A stretch of DNA of 64,000 nt, from positions 62,001 through 126,000 of the forward strand of contig JAQWNF010000029.1 in the NCBI GenBank assembly GCA_029246415.1, given 5' to 3'. Each line of letters begins with the position of its first letter. Position 1 is the stretch's first letter. The notes beneath the pieces are model-generated. The model was not told the origin of the DNA. It did not search any database and saw only the letters and a program-made list of their open reading frames with translations. The position numbers were made by a program, and so were the translations under genes. Shown one piece after another: positions 28,604-37,150 of the stretch. The stretch comes from Glaciecola sp. GTDB taxonomy: Bacteria > Pseudomonadota > Gammaproteobacteria > Enterobacterales > Alteromonadaceae.

Positions 28604-30385
28604 CTAATTTTTTGTTAGTAATTTTTTTAAGGTGTGTTTCTCTTCATCACTCAAACCAACGCTTCTCGATTTGGCAATTAAGGCTTCGGTTTGGCCCGTT
28701 AAAAACTGATCAACCAAACGTTTAAATGTACTAACATATACAGTGTCAATATCATCGTCAGTAATCAGCCATTCTTGAGCTAATAATGTATGTAGGTGTT
28801 TGGCAAAAGCATGTTCGCGAAAGTATTCAAAAACACTCGCGGTATTTACTTTTGTTTGTTTGGTACAAAATTGGTGCAATTCAATTAAAAAATCTAAACC
28901 CGGCAAACCAGCATCTGCCAACGCTAGAGGATTTACTTTAGGGATCTTGTGCGCTAAATTTGGATGTTCAACCAATAATCGGATTAACATTCTGACAGGG
29001 GTTTGCGAAAGTTTTTGTGGTGAGCCACTATTAGGTCTTGCCATTTTTCGAGGGGAATTATTCGCTTTGTTAATATCGCGTTCCAGTTGAAAACGGTCAT
29101 ACTCACCGAGCAAGCGGCTTAATTCACCCTGTAATATTTCTTGTTGGATCGTACCTGCAACGGAGGAAATTAATGGTTCCGCCTCAGCGCGTAACGCAGC
29201 CTTACCTTCGACCGATGCAACATTATGTCGTTGCAGTAAATTTTCAAATAAAAACTTAGATAAAGGCATCGCGTTGACGAACAACTCTTCGAGGGCGTCT
29301 TTGCCAATTTGACGCACCATCGTATCGGGATCTTCGCCATCAGGTAAAAACATAAACTTCATGGATTTGCCATCTTTCAATAGTGGTAGGGCATTTTCCA
29401 TGGTACGCCATGCTGCGCCGCGACCAGCTTTATCCCCATCATAACAACAGACAATTTCATCGGTATTGCGCAGCATTAATTGCACATGTTCAGGCGTGGT
29501 AGCGGTGCCGAGTGAGGCGACAGCATAGTTGATATCAAACTGACTTAATGCGACCACATCCATATACCCTTCAACGACAACGATACGGTCGATATGACGT
29601 TGCATGTTTCTGGCACGGTGCAAGCCATAAAGTTCGCTGCCTTTAAAAAATATACGTGTTTCTGGAGAGTTCAGGTACTTAGGTCCTTGGTCCGCATCGA
29701 TAACACGGCCACCAAAGCCAATCACTCGGCCGCGCTTATCGCGGATTGGAAACATTAAACGGTCACGGAAAAAATCATAGCGCTTACCGTTATCATTTTG
29801 CGTCATGATTTTTAAATCAACACATTGCTGAATACGCTCAGGAGAAGTGCCTAATGTATCTGCTAATGCTTGCCATTCAGGCGGCGCGTAGCCCATTTCC
29901 CATGATTTAACAATCGCGCCACTGAGTCCGCGATCTTTTAAATAGGTAATGACTTTTTCGGAATTAGCATGACGTTTGAGTTGTTGTTGAAAAAACTGTG
30001 CAGCTTTTTCCATTAACTCAAAATCATTTTCTAGTTGTTGCTTTTTTTGTTGCGAAGCTGCTTTATTGAATGGCTGACTACTTTGTTCTCGAGGGACTTC
30101 TATTGCATGGTGTCCAGCGAGTTCTTCGATAGCCTCGACAAACTCAAGACGGTCAAATTCCATAATAAAAGACAGAGCATTACCGTGTTCGCCACAACCA
30201 AAACAATGATAAAACTGTTTTTCGGCAGACACAGTGAACGAAGGGGATTTTTCATTATGAAAAGGACAGCAGGCTTGATAGTTCTTACCTGCTTTTTTTA
30301 ATTTGACGCGACTATCCACGATATCAACGATATCGGTACGCGCAATTAAATCATCAATAAAATCTCGAGGGATCCGGCCAGCCAT
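28604..30385 (-). CDS. dnaG: DNA primase DnaG
   Basis: Synthesises RNA primers for replication. The 593-residue protein has the N-terminal CHC2 zinc-binding domain (Cys40, His43, Cys61, Cys64 in CCPFHNEKSPSF...FYHCFGCGEHG). The RNA polymerase/TOPRIM core has VVEGYMDVVAL and the acidic CYDGDKAG motif. A C-terminal helical region that binds DnaB helicase starts near residue 450. Size and order are standard. It lies 10 bases downstream of yqeY on the same strand. Confidence 0.99.
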   Translation of the reverse strand: MAGRIPRDFIDDLIARTDIVDIVDSRVKLKKAGKNYQACCPFHNEKSPSFTVSAEKQFYHCFGCGEHGNALSFIMEFDRLEFVEAIEELAGHHAIEVPREQSSQPFNKAASQQKKQQLENDFELMEKAAQFFQQQLKRHANSEKVITYLKDRGLSGAIVKSWEMGYAPPEWQALADTLGTSPERIQQCVDLKIMTQNDNGKRYDFFRDRLMFPIRDKRGRVIGFGGRVIDADQGPKYLNSPETRIFFKGSELYGLHRARNMQRHIDRIVVVEGYMDVVALSQFDINYAVASLGTATTPEHVQLMLRNTDEIVCCYDGDKAGRGAAWRTMENALPLLKDGKSMKFMFLPDGEDPDTMVRQIGKDALEELFVNAMPLSKFLFENLLQRHNVASVEGKAALRAEAEPLISSVAGTIQQEILQGELSRLLGEYDRFQLERDINKANNSPRKMARPNSGSPQKLSQTPVRMLIRLLVEHPNLAHKIPKVNPLALADAGLPGLDFLIELHQFCTKQTKVNTASVFEYFREHAFAKHLHTLLAQEWLITDDDIDTVYVSTFKRLVDQFLTGQTEALIAKSRSVGLSDEEKHTLKKLLTKN

Positions 30386-30395
30386 AAGGGCGCGG

Positions 30396-30839
30396 TTAGC
30401 CTAATTTAGCTTTGATTAATCCGCTTACTTTACCCATATCTGCACGTCCTTGCAGTTGGGGTTTCAATACGCCCATGACTTTACCCATATCTTGCATACC
30501 AGCAGCACCGGTTGCAGCCATCGCTTCGCTGATTAAATCATTAATTTCATCTGCGCTAAGCGGTTGCGGTAAAAAGCTTTCTAAGATAACAATTTCAGCG
30601 TATTCCGTATCGGCAAGATCTTTACGATTGGCATCGGTAAACTGTTGCGCCGCGTCTTTACGCTGCTTAACCATTTTAGTGATAATTGCCAATACGTCGC
30701 TATCGGTTAATTCAATGCGTTCGTCAATTTCACGTTGTTTTACAGCGGCAAGTGTCATGCGGATTGTGCCTAAGCGCAGTTTATCTTTAGCGCGCATCGC
30801 GTCTTTTTGTGCTTCTTTAAGTGTCTCTAATAAAGTCAT
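30396..30839 (-). CDS. yqeY: GatB/YqeY domain-containing protein
   Basis: Small 147-residue protein equivalent to the C-terminal tail domain of GatB (tRNA-dependent amidotransferase subunit): LETLKEAQKDAMRAKDKLRLGTIRMTLAAVKQREID, then ESFLPQPLSADEINDLI and the conserved MGKVMGVLKPQLQGRADMGKVSGLIKAKL end. It may bind tRNA, but no role has been shown for the free-standing form. It is inserted between rpsU and dnaG, an arrangement common in this bacterial group. A terminator separates it from rpsU, so expression depends on read-through or a local promoter. Confidence 0.95.
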   Translation of the reverse strand: MTLLETLKEAQKDAMRAKDKLRLGTIRMTLAAVKQREIDERIELTDSDVLAIITKMVKQRKDAAQQFTDANRKDLADTEYAEIVILESFLPQPLSADEINDLISEAMAATGAAGMQDMGKVMGVLKPQLQGRADMGKVSGLIKAKLG

Positions 30840-30917
30840 GACAGATCCTGTTGAAGTAATGCTAACGAATAATGTAAATCAGTGTATCAAGTTGCAATAA
30901 ATGCGACAACACAAACT

Positions 30918-30942
30918 AAAAAGGCAACCTGTTGGCTGCCTT
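30918..30942 (-). terminator. Rho-independent terminator after rpsU
   Basis: On the minus strand a 9-bp stem (AAGGCAGCC pairing with GGTTGCCTT, one G-U pair) encloses the loop AACA and is followed by a five-base T run. It lies 43 bases past the rpsU stop and before yqeY. It matches the classical attenuating terminator between rpsU and dnaG in the macromolecular-synthesis operon. Confidence 0.88.
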
Positions 30943-30985
30943 GATATACTTTATTCCTGCGAAAGGAATAGTTACTAAAAGCTTC

Positions 30986-31201
30986 TTAGTAAAGTTTAAC
31001 GCGACGTGCGTTTTCGCGAGAAAGCTTTTTAAGATGGCGCTTTTTAGCAGCCGCTTTCTTACGCTTACGTTCCCAAGTTGGCTTTTCAAAGAATTCGCGC
31101 TTACGAACTTCTGATAAAACACCAGCTTTCTCACATGAACGTTTGAAGCGACGAAGTGCTACGTCAAACGGTTCGTTCTCTCTAACTTTAACGATAGGCA
31201 T
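30986..31201 (-). CDS. rpsU: 30S ribosomal protein S21
   Basis: Basic 71-residue protein identical in layout to bacterial S21: [23 protein letters not shown] at the start, [18 protein letters not shown] in the middle and ENARRVKLY at the end. S21 acts at translation initiation near the anti-Shine-Dalgarno region. It is the first gene of the rpsU-yqeY-dnaG-rpoD block and is divergent from tsaD. Its promoter (31331-31359) and a structured leader lie upstream, and a terminator follows. Confidence 0.99.
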   Translation of the reverse strand: MPIVKVRENEPFDVALRRFKRSCEKAGVLSEVRKREFFEKPTWERKRKKAAAKKRHLKKLSRENARRVKLY

Positions 31202-31252
31202 TAAATGTAAACCTCAATAAAAAATAATCTTCAGAGCGAGTTTTAAGTTCGT

Positions 31253-31314
31253 GGTGATGGCAATATTGATACAAGATATTGCGTTTTTACACACCACCAG
31301 AAAAGTCACTCTGG
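31253..31314 (-). other. Structured 5' leader of rpsU
   Basis: Within the predicted rpsU leader there is a 7-bp hairpin (GCAATAT at 31260-31266 with ATATTGC at 31276-31282). It is flanked by partly complementary GGTGATG (31253-31259) and a CACCACC-like segment (31292-31298), which would extend the stem. A second small hairpin, CCAGA/TCTGG, lies at 31297-31314 near the predicted transcript 5' end. The role could be S21 autoregulation or mRNA stability; this is inference. Confidence 0.4.
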
Positions 31315-31330
31315 CTAAAAATGGTGCGCA

Positions 31331-31359
31331 ATAGTAAACATTATCGCTAGGCTTGTAAA
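31331..31359 (-). promoter_or_regulatory. Sigma-70 promoter of rpsU
   Basis: On the minus strand TTTACA (31354-31359) and TACTAT (31331-31336) are separated by 17 bases, a good match to the -35/-10 consensus. Transcription would start near 31324, giving a leader of about 120 bases. Confidence 0.72.
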
Positions 31360-31464
31360 GGGTAAATTAGAAAATCACGCTATTTTTTTGGTAGTACTGG
31401 TCTTAATCACTGCAAATGCGTAAAATCATAGACTAATTAGTTATTAATAGAATCATACCACACT

Positions 31465-32481
31465 ATGCGCATTTTAGGTTTTGAAACATCTTGTGATGAA
31501 ACAGGTATCGCCGTTTACGATGATGAATTAGGGTTGTTGTCCCATCAATTATATTCGCAAGTTAAGATCCACGCTGATTATGGCGGTGTTGTGCCTGAGC
31601 TCGCATCTCGTGATCATGTCCGTAAAATTATCCCATTAATACAAGCAGCGCTGAAAGACGCCAATACCAGTGCCGATGAGTTAGACGGTATTGCTTACAC
31701 TAAAGGGCCGGGTTTGATTGGCGCGTTATTAGTTGGTTCGTCAGTTGCACGTAGCTTGGCATTTGCGTGGGACAAGCCTCTCGTGGGTGTGCACCATATG
31801 GAAGGGCATTTATTAGCGCCCATGCTCGAAGATACGAACATTCCTGAATTTCCATTTATCGCGTTATTAGTATCTGGTGGACATAGCTTAATTGTCGATG
31901 TCAAAGGGATTGGCGAGTATGCGGTACTAGGTGAGTCAATTGATGATGCTGCGGGTGAAGCGTTTGATAAAACAGCTAAATTGTTAGGTTTAGATTATCC
32001 CGGCGGGCCTTTATTAGCAAAATTAGCCACTAAAGGCGAAGCGGGCCATTATCAGTTTCCAAGACCCATGACCAACAAGCCGGGATTAGATTTATCTTTT
32101 AGTGGCCTCAAGACCTTTGCTGCAAACACGATCCGAGCGGCAGACAGCGATGAACAAACTCACGCCAACATTGCCTATGCATTTCAAGAAGCGGTAGTGG
32201 ATACCTTGTTAATTAAGTGCAAGCGCGCATTAAAACAAACGGGTTATTCGCGCGTAGTCATTGCGGGTGGGGTGAGTGCGAATCGACATTTACGCGAAGT
32301 ATTTGAAACCCGAATTGGACCGAGTGGTAAAAACGTATTTTATCCATCATTAGCTTTTTGTACCGACAATGGTGCAATGATTGCCTATGCGGGGATGCAG
32401 CGCTTAAAAGCCAAACAGTTCGATGGTTTTGATGAGCAAGTCAAACCTCGCTGGCCGTTAGATTCATTACCGCCATTATAA
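31465..32481 (+). CDS. tsaD: tRNA threonylcarbamoyladenosine synthase catalytic subunit TsaD
   Basis: With TsaB and TsaE, TsaD transfers the threonylcarbamoyl group to A37 of ANN-decoding tRNAs. The 338-residue protein has the ASKHA nucleotide-binding fold: [19 protein letters not shown] at the start, the metal-binding [10 protein letters not shown] motif (two His near 111 and 115), [13 protein letters not shown], and the C-terminal [14 protein letters not shown] plus [12 protein letters not shown]. It is divergent from rpsU, the classic arrangement in enteric and related bacteria. Confidence 0.99.
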   Translation: MRILGFETSCDETGIAVYDDELGLLSHQLYSQVKIHADYGGVVPELASRDHVRKIIPLIQAALKDANTSADELDGIAYTKGPGLIGALLVGSSVARSLAFAWDKPLVGVHHMEGHLLAPMLEDTNIPEFPFIALLVSGGHSLIVDVKGIGEYAVLGESIDDAAGEAFDKTAKLLGLDYPGGPLLAKLATKGEAGHYQFPRPMTNKPGLDLSFSGLKTFAANTIRAADSDEQTHANIAYAFQEAVVDTLLIKCKRALKQTGYSRVVIAGGVSANRHLREVFETRIGPSGKNVFYPSLAFCTDNGAMIAYAGMQRLKAKQFDGFDEQVKPRWPLDSLPPL

Positions 32482-32489
32482 TAAACGGA

Positions 32490-33059
32490 TTAAACCTTAG
32501 GTTCGCTGCCTTGCAGTAAACGGGTGATGTTAGCTTGGTGGCGCCAGACAATAAGTGCCGCCAACATGCTCACTGCTAAGGTGTATTCTGGTTTAAACCA
32601 ATAACAGGTAATAGGCGCAAAGCATACTGTTACTAGTGCTGCTAATGATGAAAAACGGAACAAACGGTAAGTAATCAGCCAAACTGCCAGTAACGATAAA
32701 CTCACAGGCAGACCTAGAGGAAATAAGCAACCAAATGCAGTGGCGACTCCTTTTCCTCCGGAGAAACCATAAAATATTGGATACATATGACCCAGGCATA
32801 CTGCAATGCCAATGATACCTAACCAGAATGGCTCGATGCCCAAACGGTAAGCACCATATACCATTGCGGTACCTTTGAGTAAATCAAATATAAATACGAT
32901 GATCGCAGGCAAGCGCCCGCCTAGGCGAAATATGTTGGTGGCACCAGGGTTGTTTGAGCCTGATGCACGAGGATCGGGCAATCCAAACAGCCGTGCGACT
33001 ATGATTGCACTGGCGCATGAACCAACTAAATAAGCAGTTAAAATCAATAAGATGATCAT
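32490..33059 (-). CDS. plsY: Glycerol-3-phosphate acyltransferase PlsY
   Basis: Membrane acyltransferase that moves an acyl group from acyl-phosphate to glycerol-3-phosphate, the first step of phospholipid synthesis. About 189 residues with five membrane helices and the three family motifs: GSCASAIIVARLFGLPDPRASGSNNPGATNIFRLGG, then GHMYPIFYGFSGGKGVATAFG, then the C-terminal basic loop. A GTG three codons upstream (33068) is an alternative start. It faces folB divergently and ends 8 bases from the convergent tsaD end. Confidence 0.97.
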   Translation of the reverse strand: MIILLILTAYLVGSCASAIIVARLFGLPDPRASGSNNPGATNIFRLGGRLPAIIVFIFDLLKGTAMVYGAYRLGIEPFWLGIIGIAVCLGHMYPIFYGFSGGKGVATAFGCLFPLGLPVSLSLLAVWLITYRLFRFSSLAALVTVCFAPITCYWFKPEYTLAVSMLAALIVWRHQANITRLLQGSEPKV

Positions 33060-33207
33060 TATTTCCACGTGATTTCCATATACTTACCCCTGTAATTCAC
33101 GCTACACTATGTGCAATTTACTAAATTACATCGTTTTTTACTAGTGTTCACTCTTGATTTACTTGTGTTGCACTTATGAAAACGCATTACCAGAGAATAC
33201 CCTGTAT

Positions 33208-33594
33208 ATGACGTCACCTATTGCTCATTCTGACCGTGTGTTGATCCGCAATTTGCAATTAGATGTGTTGATTGGTGTGTATGATTTTGAACGGTTAGCC
33301 CCGCAACGTGTTATTTTTGAAGTCGATTTACATACTGATTGTCGCCCTGCTGGATTAAGTGATAACGTCTTTGATGCAGTGAATTATGCGCAAGTTACTG
33401 AAGTTATTACACAAATCAGTCTTGCTAGCGAATATCAGTTACTCGAAGCATTAGCTGAGGATGTTGCGACTCAAGTGTTAGCAAAATTTAGTACGGTGTC
33501 TTGTATTGATATAACCATTCATAAACCTGACATTATGCCTAATGATGTAAAAGTAGCGATTGCGATTTCTCGTGCTCGTGTTGCGCAATCTTAG
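33208..33594 (+). CDS. folB: Dihydroneopterin aldolase FolB
   Basis: Converts 7,8-dihydroneopterin to 6-hydroxymethyl-dihydropterin in folate synthesis. The 128-residue protein carries DRVLIRNLQLDVLIGVYDFERLAPQRVIFEVDL at the start, NYAQVTEVI in the middle and the catalytic-loop region IHKPDIMPNDVKVAI at the end. I chose the ATG of MTSPIAHSD because family proteins begin only a few residues before the D-R-V-L-I-R-N-L strand; the frame is open 18 codons further. It forms an operon with folK 8 bases downstream. Confidence 0.96.
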   Translation: MTSPIAHSDRVLIRNLQLDVLIGVYDFERLAPQRVIFEVDLHTDCRPAGLSDNVFDAVNYAQVTEVITQISLASEYQLLEALAEDVATQVLAKFSTVSCIDITIHKPDIMPNDVKVAIAISRARVAQS

Positions 33595-33602
33595 GTACTG
33601 AT

Positions 33603-34121
33603 ATGTCCGCGAGTCAGCACAGCCATCCTCACCATATTCTTATCAGCCTTGGCTCAAATGTCGATCGTCAGCGCCATACCCAAGCTGGTATTAGTGCGTT
33701 AGCAGAGCATTTAAGCGATATTCGTTTATCCAGTACCTATGAAAGTGAAGCGGTTGGATTTGCGGGCGCACCATTTTATAATTTGGTAATGAGTGCTTAT
33801 ACCAATTTAAGCATTGACGAAGTAGGGCGTTTATTTAAAGCGATTGAACATCAAAATGGGCGGCTCAAGACCGATAAAAAGTTTGCACCACGCACACTGG
33901 ATATTGATTTGTTAACGTATGATGATGTGATATGTGTGGAACCAGTGGTACTACCTAGACCTGAAATTGAATATCATGCATTTGTGTTGCAGCCACTCGC
34001 TGAGCTGGTGCCGTCCATTGTGCATCCCAATACTCAAAAAGACTACGCTCAATTATGGGCTGAGTTTGATAAACCTGAACAAAAATTATGGATAGTCGAT
34101 TTAACATGGAGAGTAAATTAG
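33603..34121 (+). CDS. folK: HPPK: 2-amino-4-hydroxy-6-hydroxymethyldihydropteridine pyrophosphokinase FolK
   Basis: Transfers pyrophosphate from ATP to the FolB product. The 172-residue protein has HHILISLGSNVDRQRH, the variable loop with YESEAVGFAGAPFYNLVMSA, and the ATP/metal motif KFAPRTLDIDLLTYDD, where the two acidic residues bind magnesium. It lies between folB and uppP, one base before the uppP start. That tight spacing indicates a single transcript. Confidence 0.97.
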   Translation: MSASQHSHPHHILISLGSNVDRQRHTQAGISALAEHLSDIRLSSTYESEAVGFAGAPFYNLVMSAYTNLSIDEVGRLFKAIEHQNGRLKTDKKFAPRTLDIDLLTYDDVICVEPVVLPRPEIEYHAFVLQPLAELVPSIVHPNTQKDYAQLWAEFDKPEQKLWIVDLTWRVN

Positions 34122-34122
34122 T

Positions 34123-34923
34123 ATGACGTTTTTTGAAATAGTGATCTTGGCGATTATCCAAGGGATCACTGAGTTTTTACCCATCTCATCCTCCGCACAT
34201 TTGATTTTGCCTGAGGCATTGTTAGGTTGGAACAGCCAAGGTTTAGCCTTTGATGTCGCTGTGCATGTCGGAAGCTTATTGGCCGTTATTATCTATTTTC
34301 GCGAAGATATTATTGCGATGACCATTGATTGGTGTAAGTTTGGATTTACCAAGCAGCAAACATCAAATAGTAAGTTAGCATGGTTTGTGGTGCTGGCGAC
34401 ACTACCCGCGATCATGATTGGTTTCGCCTTTAAATCGTTTATCGAAGTATATGCTCGTTCAGGTACGGTGATTGCATTTACCACGATTATTTTTGGTTTG
34501 TTGCTCTGGTATGCCGATGTTAAAGCCACTTCTGTACGTGTTGTAAAGCAAATGACCTGGCGTCATAGTCTGATTATCGGTTTATCACAAGCGATTGCCT
34601 TAATCCCTGGCACTTCACGTTCAGGTATCACTATGACCACAGGCTTGTTATTGGGTTATGATCGTGAAAGTAGTGCACGCTTTTCGTTTTTATTATCTAT
34701 TCCTGTTATTTTAGGGGCTGGCTTGTTAGCGACACTCGATTTAGTATCAGCACCTGCGGCGGTAGATTGGTCTGCATTAGCCTATGGTGCTTTATTTTCG
34801 TTTGTGTCTGCGTATGTTTGCATATCGCTATTTTTGACTTGGATTAACAAAATCGGCATGTTGCCATTTGTGGCTTATCGATTATTGTTGGGTGCGGTAC
34901 TAATTTACTTTATTTACGGATAA
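34123..34923 (+). CDS. uppP: Undecaprenyl-diphosphate phosphatase UppP (BacA)
   Basis: Recycles the undecaprenyl carrier for cell-wall synthesis and can give bacitracin tolerance. The 266-residue polytopic protein has both family signatures: QGITEFLPISSSAHLILPE at the start (catalytic Glu) and PGTSRSGITMTTGLLLGYDRESSARFSFLLSIPVI in the second half. Length is normal. It is co-directional with folB-folK and with the HIT gene 19 bases downstream. Confidence 0.98.
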   Translation: MTFFEIVILAIIQGITEFLPISSSAHLILPEALLGWNSQGLAFDVAVHVGSLLAVIIYFREDIIAMTIDWCKFGFTKQQTSNSKLAWFVVLATLPAIMIGFAFKSFIEVYARSGTVIAFTTIIFGLLLWYADVKATSVRVVKQMTWRHSLIIGLSQAIALIPGTSRSGITMTTGLLLGYDRESSARFSFLLSIPVILGAGLLATLDLVSAPAAVDWSALAYGALFSFVSAYVCISLFLTWINKIGMLPFVAYRLLLGAVLIYFIYG

Positions 34924-34942
34924 CTGATAAAGGAGAAAACAG

Positions 34943-35311
34943 ATGAGTGACACGATTTTTACCAAAATTATTGATAAATCCATTCCGGCTAATATTTTAT
35001 ATGAAGATGATGATGTCTTGGCGTTTAAGGATATCAATCCACAGTCACCATTGCATTTTTTGGTGATCCCGAAAAAACCAATCGCTACCATTAACGACAT
35101 TACGCCTGAAGATTATCCGGTAGTGGGTAAACTATCTGGCGTTGCTGCACAGATTGTTGCGGAGCAGGGAATGGCTGAGCAAGGATTTAGAACGGTAATG
35201 AATTGTAATGAATATGGTGGCCAAACGGTGTATCACATTCATTTGCATGTACTTGCCGGTAAACCATTAGGTTGGCCTCCGTACCAAGAAACGCTAAAGC
35301 AACCCATTTAA
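34943..35311 (+). CDS. HIT-family nucleotide hydrolase (HinT-like)
   Basis: Histidine-triad protein of 122 residues, probably hydrolysing purine nucleoside phosphoramidates such as adenylated lysine adducts. It shows TIFTKIIDKSIPANILYEDDDVLAFKDINPQSPLHFLVIPKK and the histidine triad in YHIHLHVLAGKPLGWPP (His-X-His-X-His). An AAAGGAG site precedes the ATG. It closes the folB-folK-uppP run and is convergent with rdgC. Confidence 0.96.
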   Translation: MSDTIFTKIIDKSIPANILYEDDDVLAFKDINPQSPLHFLVIPKKPIATINDITPEDYPVVGKLSGVAAQIVAEQGMAEQGFRTVMNCNEYGGQTVYHIHLHVLAGKPLGWPPYQETLKQPI

Positions 35312-35359
35312 TTGGATTGCCTTAGCATAGTCGACTTGTACTTTGAATGACGCAGAAGA

Positions 35360-36256
35360 TTATTCTGCGTTAAGTTCTAACACTTCAGTTAAGTAGTCGG
35401 CAAACGCCACTAACTCTGCAGACATCAATACAAAATCAGCGTCTAAACGTGCTGCTTTTTCATCTTTAGGGATGTCTTGATTTTCTTCTTTTAATGCATC
35501 TGAATACTTGATGCGCTTAATAGAGCCATCACTTTCGAGCATACAGGTTAACTGGTCACTAAAATCGACGCCTAGCTTTTCAACCCATTTTCCTGCATCA
35601 ATGTGACGTAACACTTCTTCAGCTTGTAGGTCTTGATTTTTACAGCGAGCGACAGCCGCTTCATCGTCATTTGCTTTGAGTTCAATATCCGTTAACAACT
35701 GAATATGCTCCGGAGGATTGGCTGTTACCCAGTTGGTCAAATAACTTTGGATACCTGAACGACATAATGGTACAACAGGTAATGAGCCAAGTGCTTTTCG
35801 TAACATAGACAAAAATGTTTCGGCTTTTCCATCTGCAGAGGCGTCAATAATAACTAGTTTGTGTTCCGGGCAAATAAATCCATTTGAAAACGAGTTTTTA
35901 GTAAACGCTTGCGGTAACAAACGTGCCACTATGTCTTGTTTTAGATCTTGTTGTGCTTTTTTGCCAACTGGGCTGCCGGTTTCTTGTTCAATTTGCGCGA
36001 CTTTTTCCGCTAATTCAGCATTAATGACGGCTGCGGGTAAAATGCGTTCTTGTTTTTTCAGGCTAAACAAATAGCGACCATTCGCATGGTGAAATAATAA
36101 CTCAGAGCCTGCCAAAGGTGGCGTAAATCCCATTGTTGCTAGTTCTTGAGACCCACATGGGCGAAATATGACACTTGATAGACAATCTTGTAAATTGTCA
36201 TCGTTAAACGATAACGGTTGGGTCAATTGGTATAACTTTGCATTTTTAAACCACAT
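35360..36256 (-). CDS. rdgC: Recombination-associated protein RdgC
   Basis: Non-specific double-strand DNA-binding ring protein that restrains RecA. The 298-residue length is close to E. coli's. Visible family landmarks are MWFKNAKLYQLTQPLSF at the start, FRPCGSQELATMGFTPPL, RYLFSLKKQERILPAAVI and AEEVLRHIDAGKWVEKLGVDFSDQLTCML. The start given has GGAG 11 bases upstream. The frame is open 17 codons more, without family similarity. It is divergent from phoB with a 190-base gap. Confidence 0.97.
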   Translation of the reverse strand: MWFKNAKLYQLTQPLSFNDDNLQDCLSSVIFRPCGSQELATMGFTPPLAGSELLFHHANGRYLFSLKKQERILPAAVINAELAEKVAQIEQETGSPVGKKAQQDLKQDIVARLLPQAFTKNSFSNGFICPEHKLVIIDASADGKAETFLSMLRKALGSLPVVPLCRSGIQSYLTNWVTANPPEHIQLLTDIELKANDDEAAVARCKNQDLQAEEVLRHIDAGKWVEKLGVDFSDQLTCMLESDGSIKRIKYSDALKEENQDIPKDEKAARLDADFVLMSAELVAFADYLTEVLELNAE

Positions 36257-36355
36257 GGCGCAGATGACTCCAGTCAGGAAATGGGAAAAGGGCGCGCAGA
36301 GTAACAATATTTGCTAGGGTTGACAATTATGAAAAAAGTGAAGAAAAGTAATAAA

Positions 36356-36382
36356 TATGACAATATTAATAAAAATGTCATA
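36356..36382. promoter_or_regulatory. Inverted TATGACA/TGTCATA element upstream of phoB
   Basis: A perfect 7-bp inverted repeat, TATGACA (36356-36362) and TGTCATA (36376-36382), with a 13-base AT spacer. The right half resembles the PhoB half-site CTGTCAT. A 14-mer (36367-36380) recurs identically before the TonB operon at 44081-44094. I do not see a clean tandem Pho box, so binding by PhoB is inferred. Confidence 0.45.
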
Positions 36383-36446
36383 TAAACAGTGAATAATCAT
36401 GTCTTACAAATAAGTCATAATTTTTCATTTTAGGGAAAAAAGGTAT

Positions 36447-37133
36447 ATGTCTCGTAATATTATGTTAGTTGAAGATGAAGCGCCAATTCGGGAAATGTTA
36501 AAAATCGTATTAGAGCAAGCGGGGTTTTCGGTCAATGAGGCGGAAGACTATGATATTGCATTAGAGAAGATGGTTGAACCTTATCCCGATCTGGTTTTAC
36601 TCGATTGGATGCTGCCAGGTGGCAGCGGTGTGCAACTTGCGCGCAAATTAAAAGAACATGAATTTACCCGTGACATTCCGATTATTATGCTCACCGCACG
36701 TGGCGAAGAAGAAGACAAAGTTAGAGGCTTAGAAGCGGGCGCAGATGATTATATTACTAAGCCATTTTCCCCGAAAGAGCTTATTGCGCGGATTAAAGCG
36801 GTGATGCGCCGAGTCACGCCAACGGCAAGTGATGAAGTGATTAGCTTTTCAGGTTTGCTGTTAGATCCTGTAGCACATCGAGTGTCGGCAAATGACGAAC
36901 GGATTGATATGGGGCCAACCGAATTTAAGCTTTTGCATTTTTTCATGTCGCATGCAGAGCGTGTATACTCACGTGAACAACTGTTGGATAATGTATGGGG
37001 CACGAATGTGTATGTTGAAGATCGCACAGTTGATGTACATATTCGCCGATTGCGCAAAGCCATTTCGACTTTTGGTCACGATACCATGATTCAAACAGTG
37101 CGTGGCGCGGGCTATCGCTTTTCAGTTAAATAA
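36447..37133 (+). CDS. phoB: Phosphate regulon response regulator PhoB
   Basis: Two-component response regulator of 228 residues. The receiver domain has acidic residues near 10-11, the phospho-acceptor Asp53 in [13 protein letters not shown] and the switch lysine in [10 protein letters not shown]. The C-terminal winged helix of OmpR/PhoB type has [31 protein letters not shown] and [14 protein letters not shown]. The PhoB identity rests on overall sequence and on phoR and a PstS-like gene downstream. An AGGG/AAGG site precedes the ATG. Confidence 0.96.
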   Translation: MSRNIMLVEDEAPIREMLKIVLEQAGFSVNEAEDYDIALEKMVEPYPDLVLLDWMLPGGSGVQLARKLKEHEFTRDIPIIMLTARGEEEDKVRGLEAGADDYITKPFSPKELIARIKAVMRRVTPTASDEVISFSGLLLDPVAHRVSANDERIDMGPTEFKLLHFFMSHAERVYSREQLLDNVWGTNVYVEDRTVDVHIRRLRKAISTFGHDTMIQTVRGAGYRFSVK

Positions 37134-37150
37134 TAAGGTTCATCCACTTA

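Noticed and set aside
30412-30900. A 162-codon plus-strand frame over yqeY
   Set aside because: Antisense shadow of the well-recognised GatB/YqeY gene.
35350-35370. ACGCAGA/TCTGCGT inverted repeat at the rdgC 3' end, considered as a terminator
   Set aside because: Only 7 bp with no T tract in either direction, and it partly overlaps the rdgC coding end; too weak to call.
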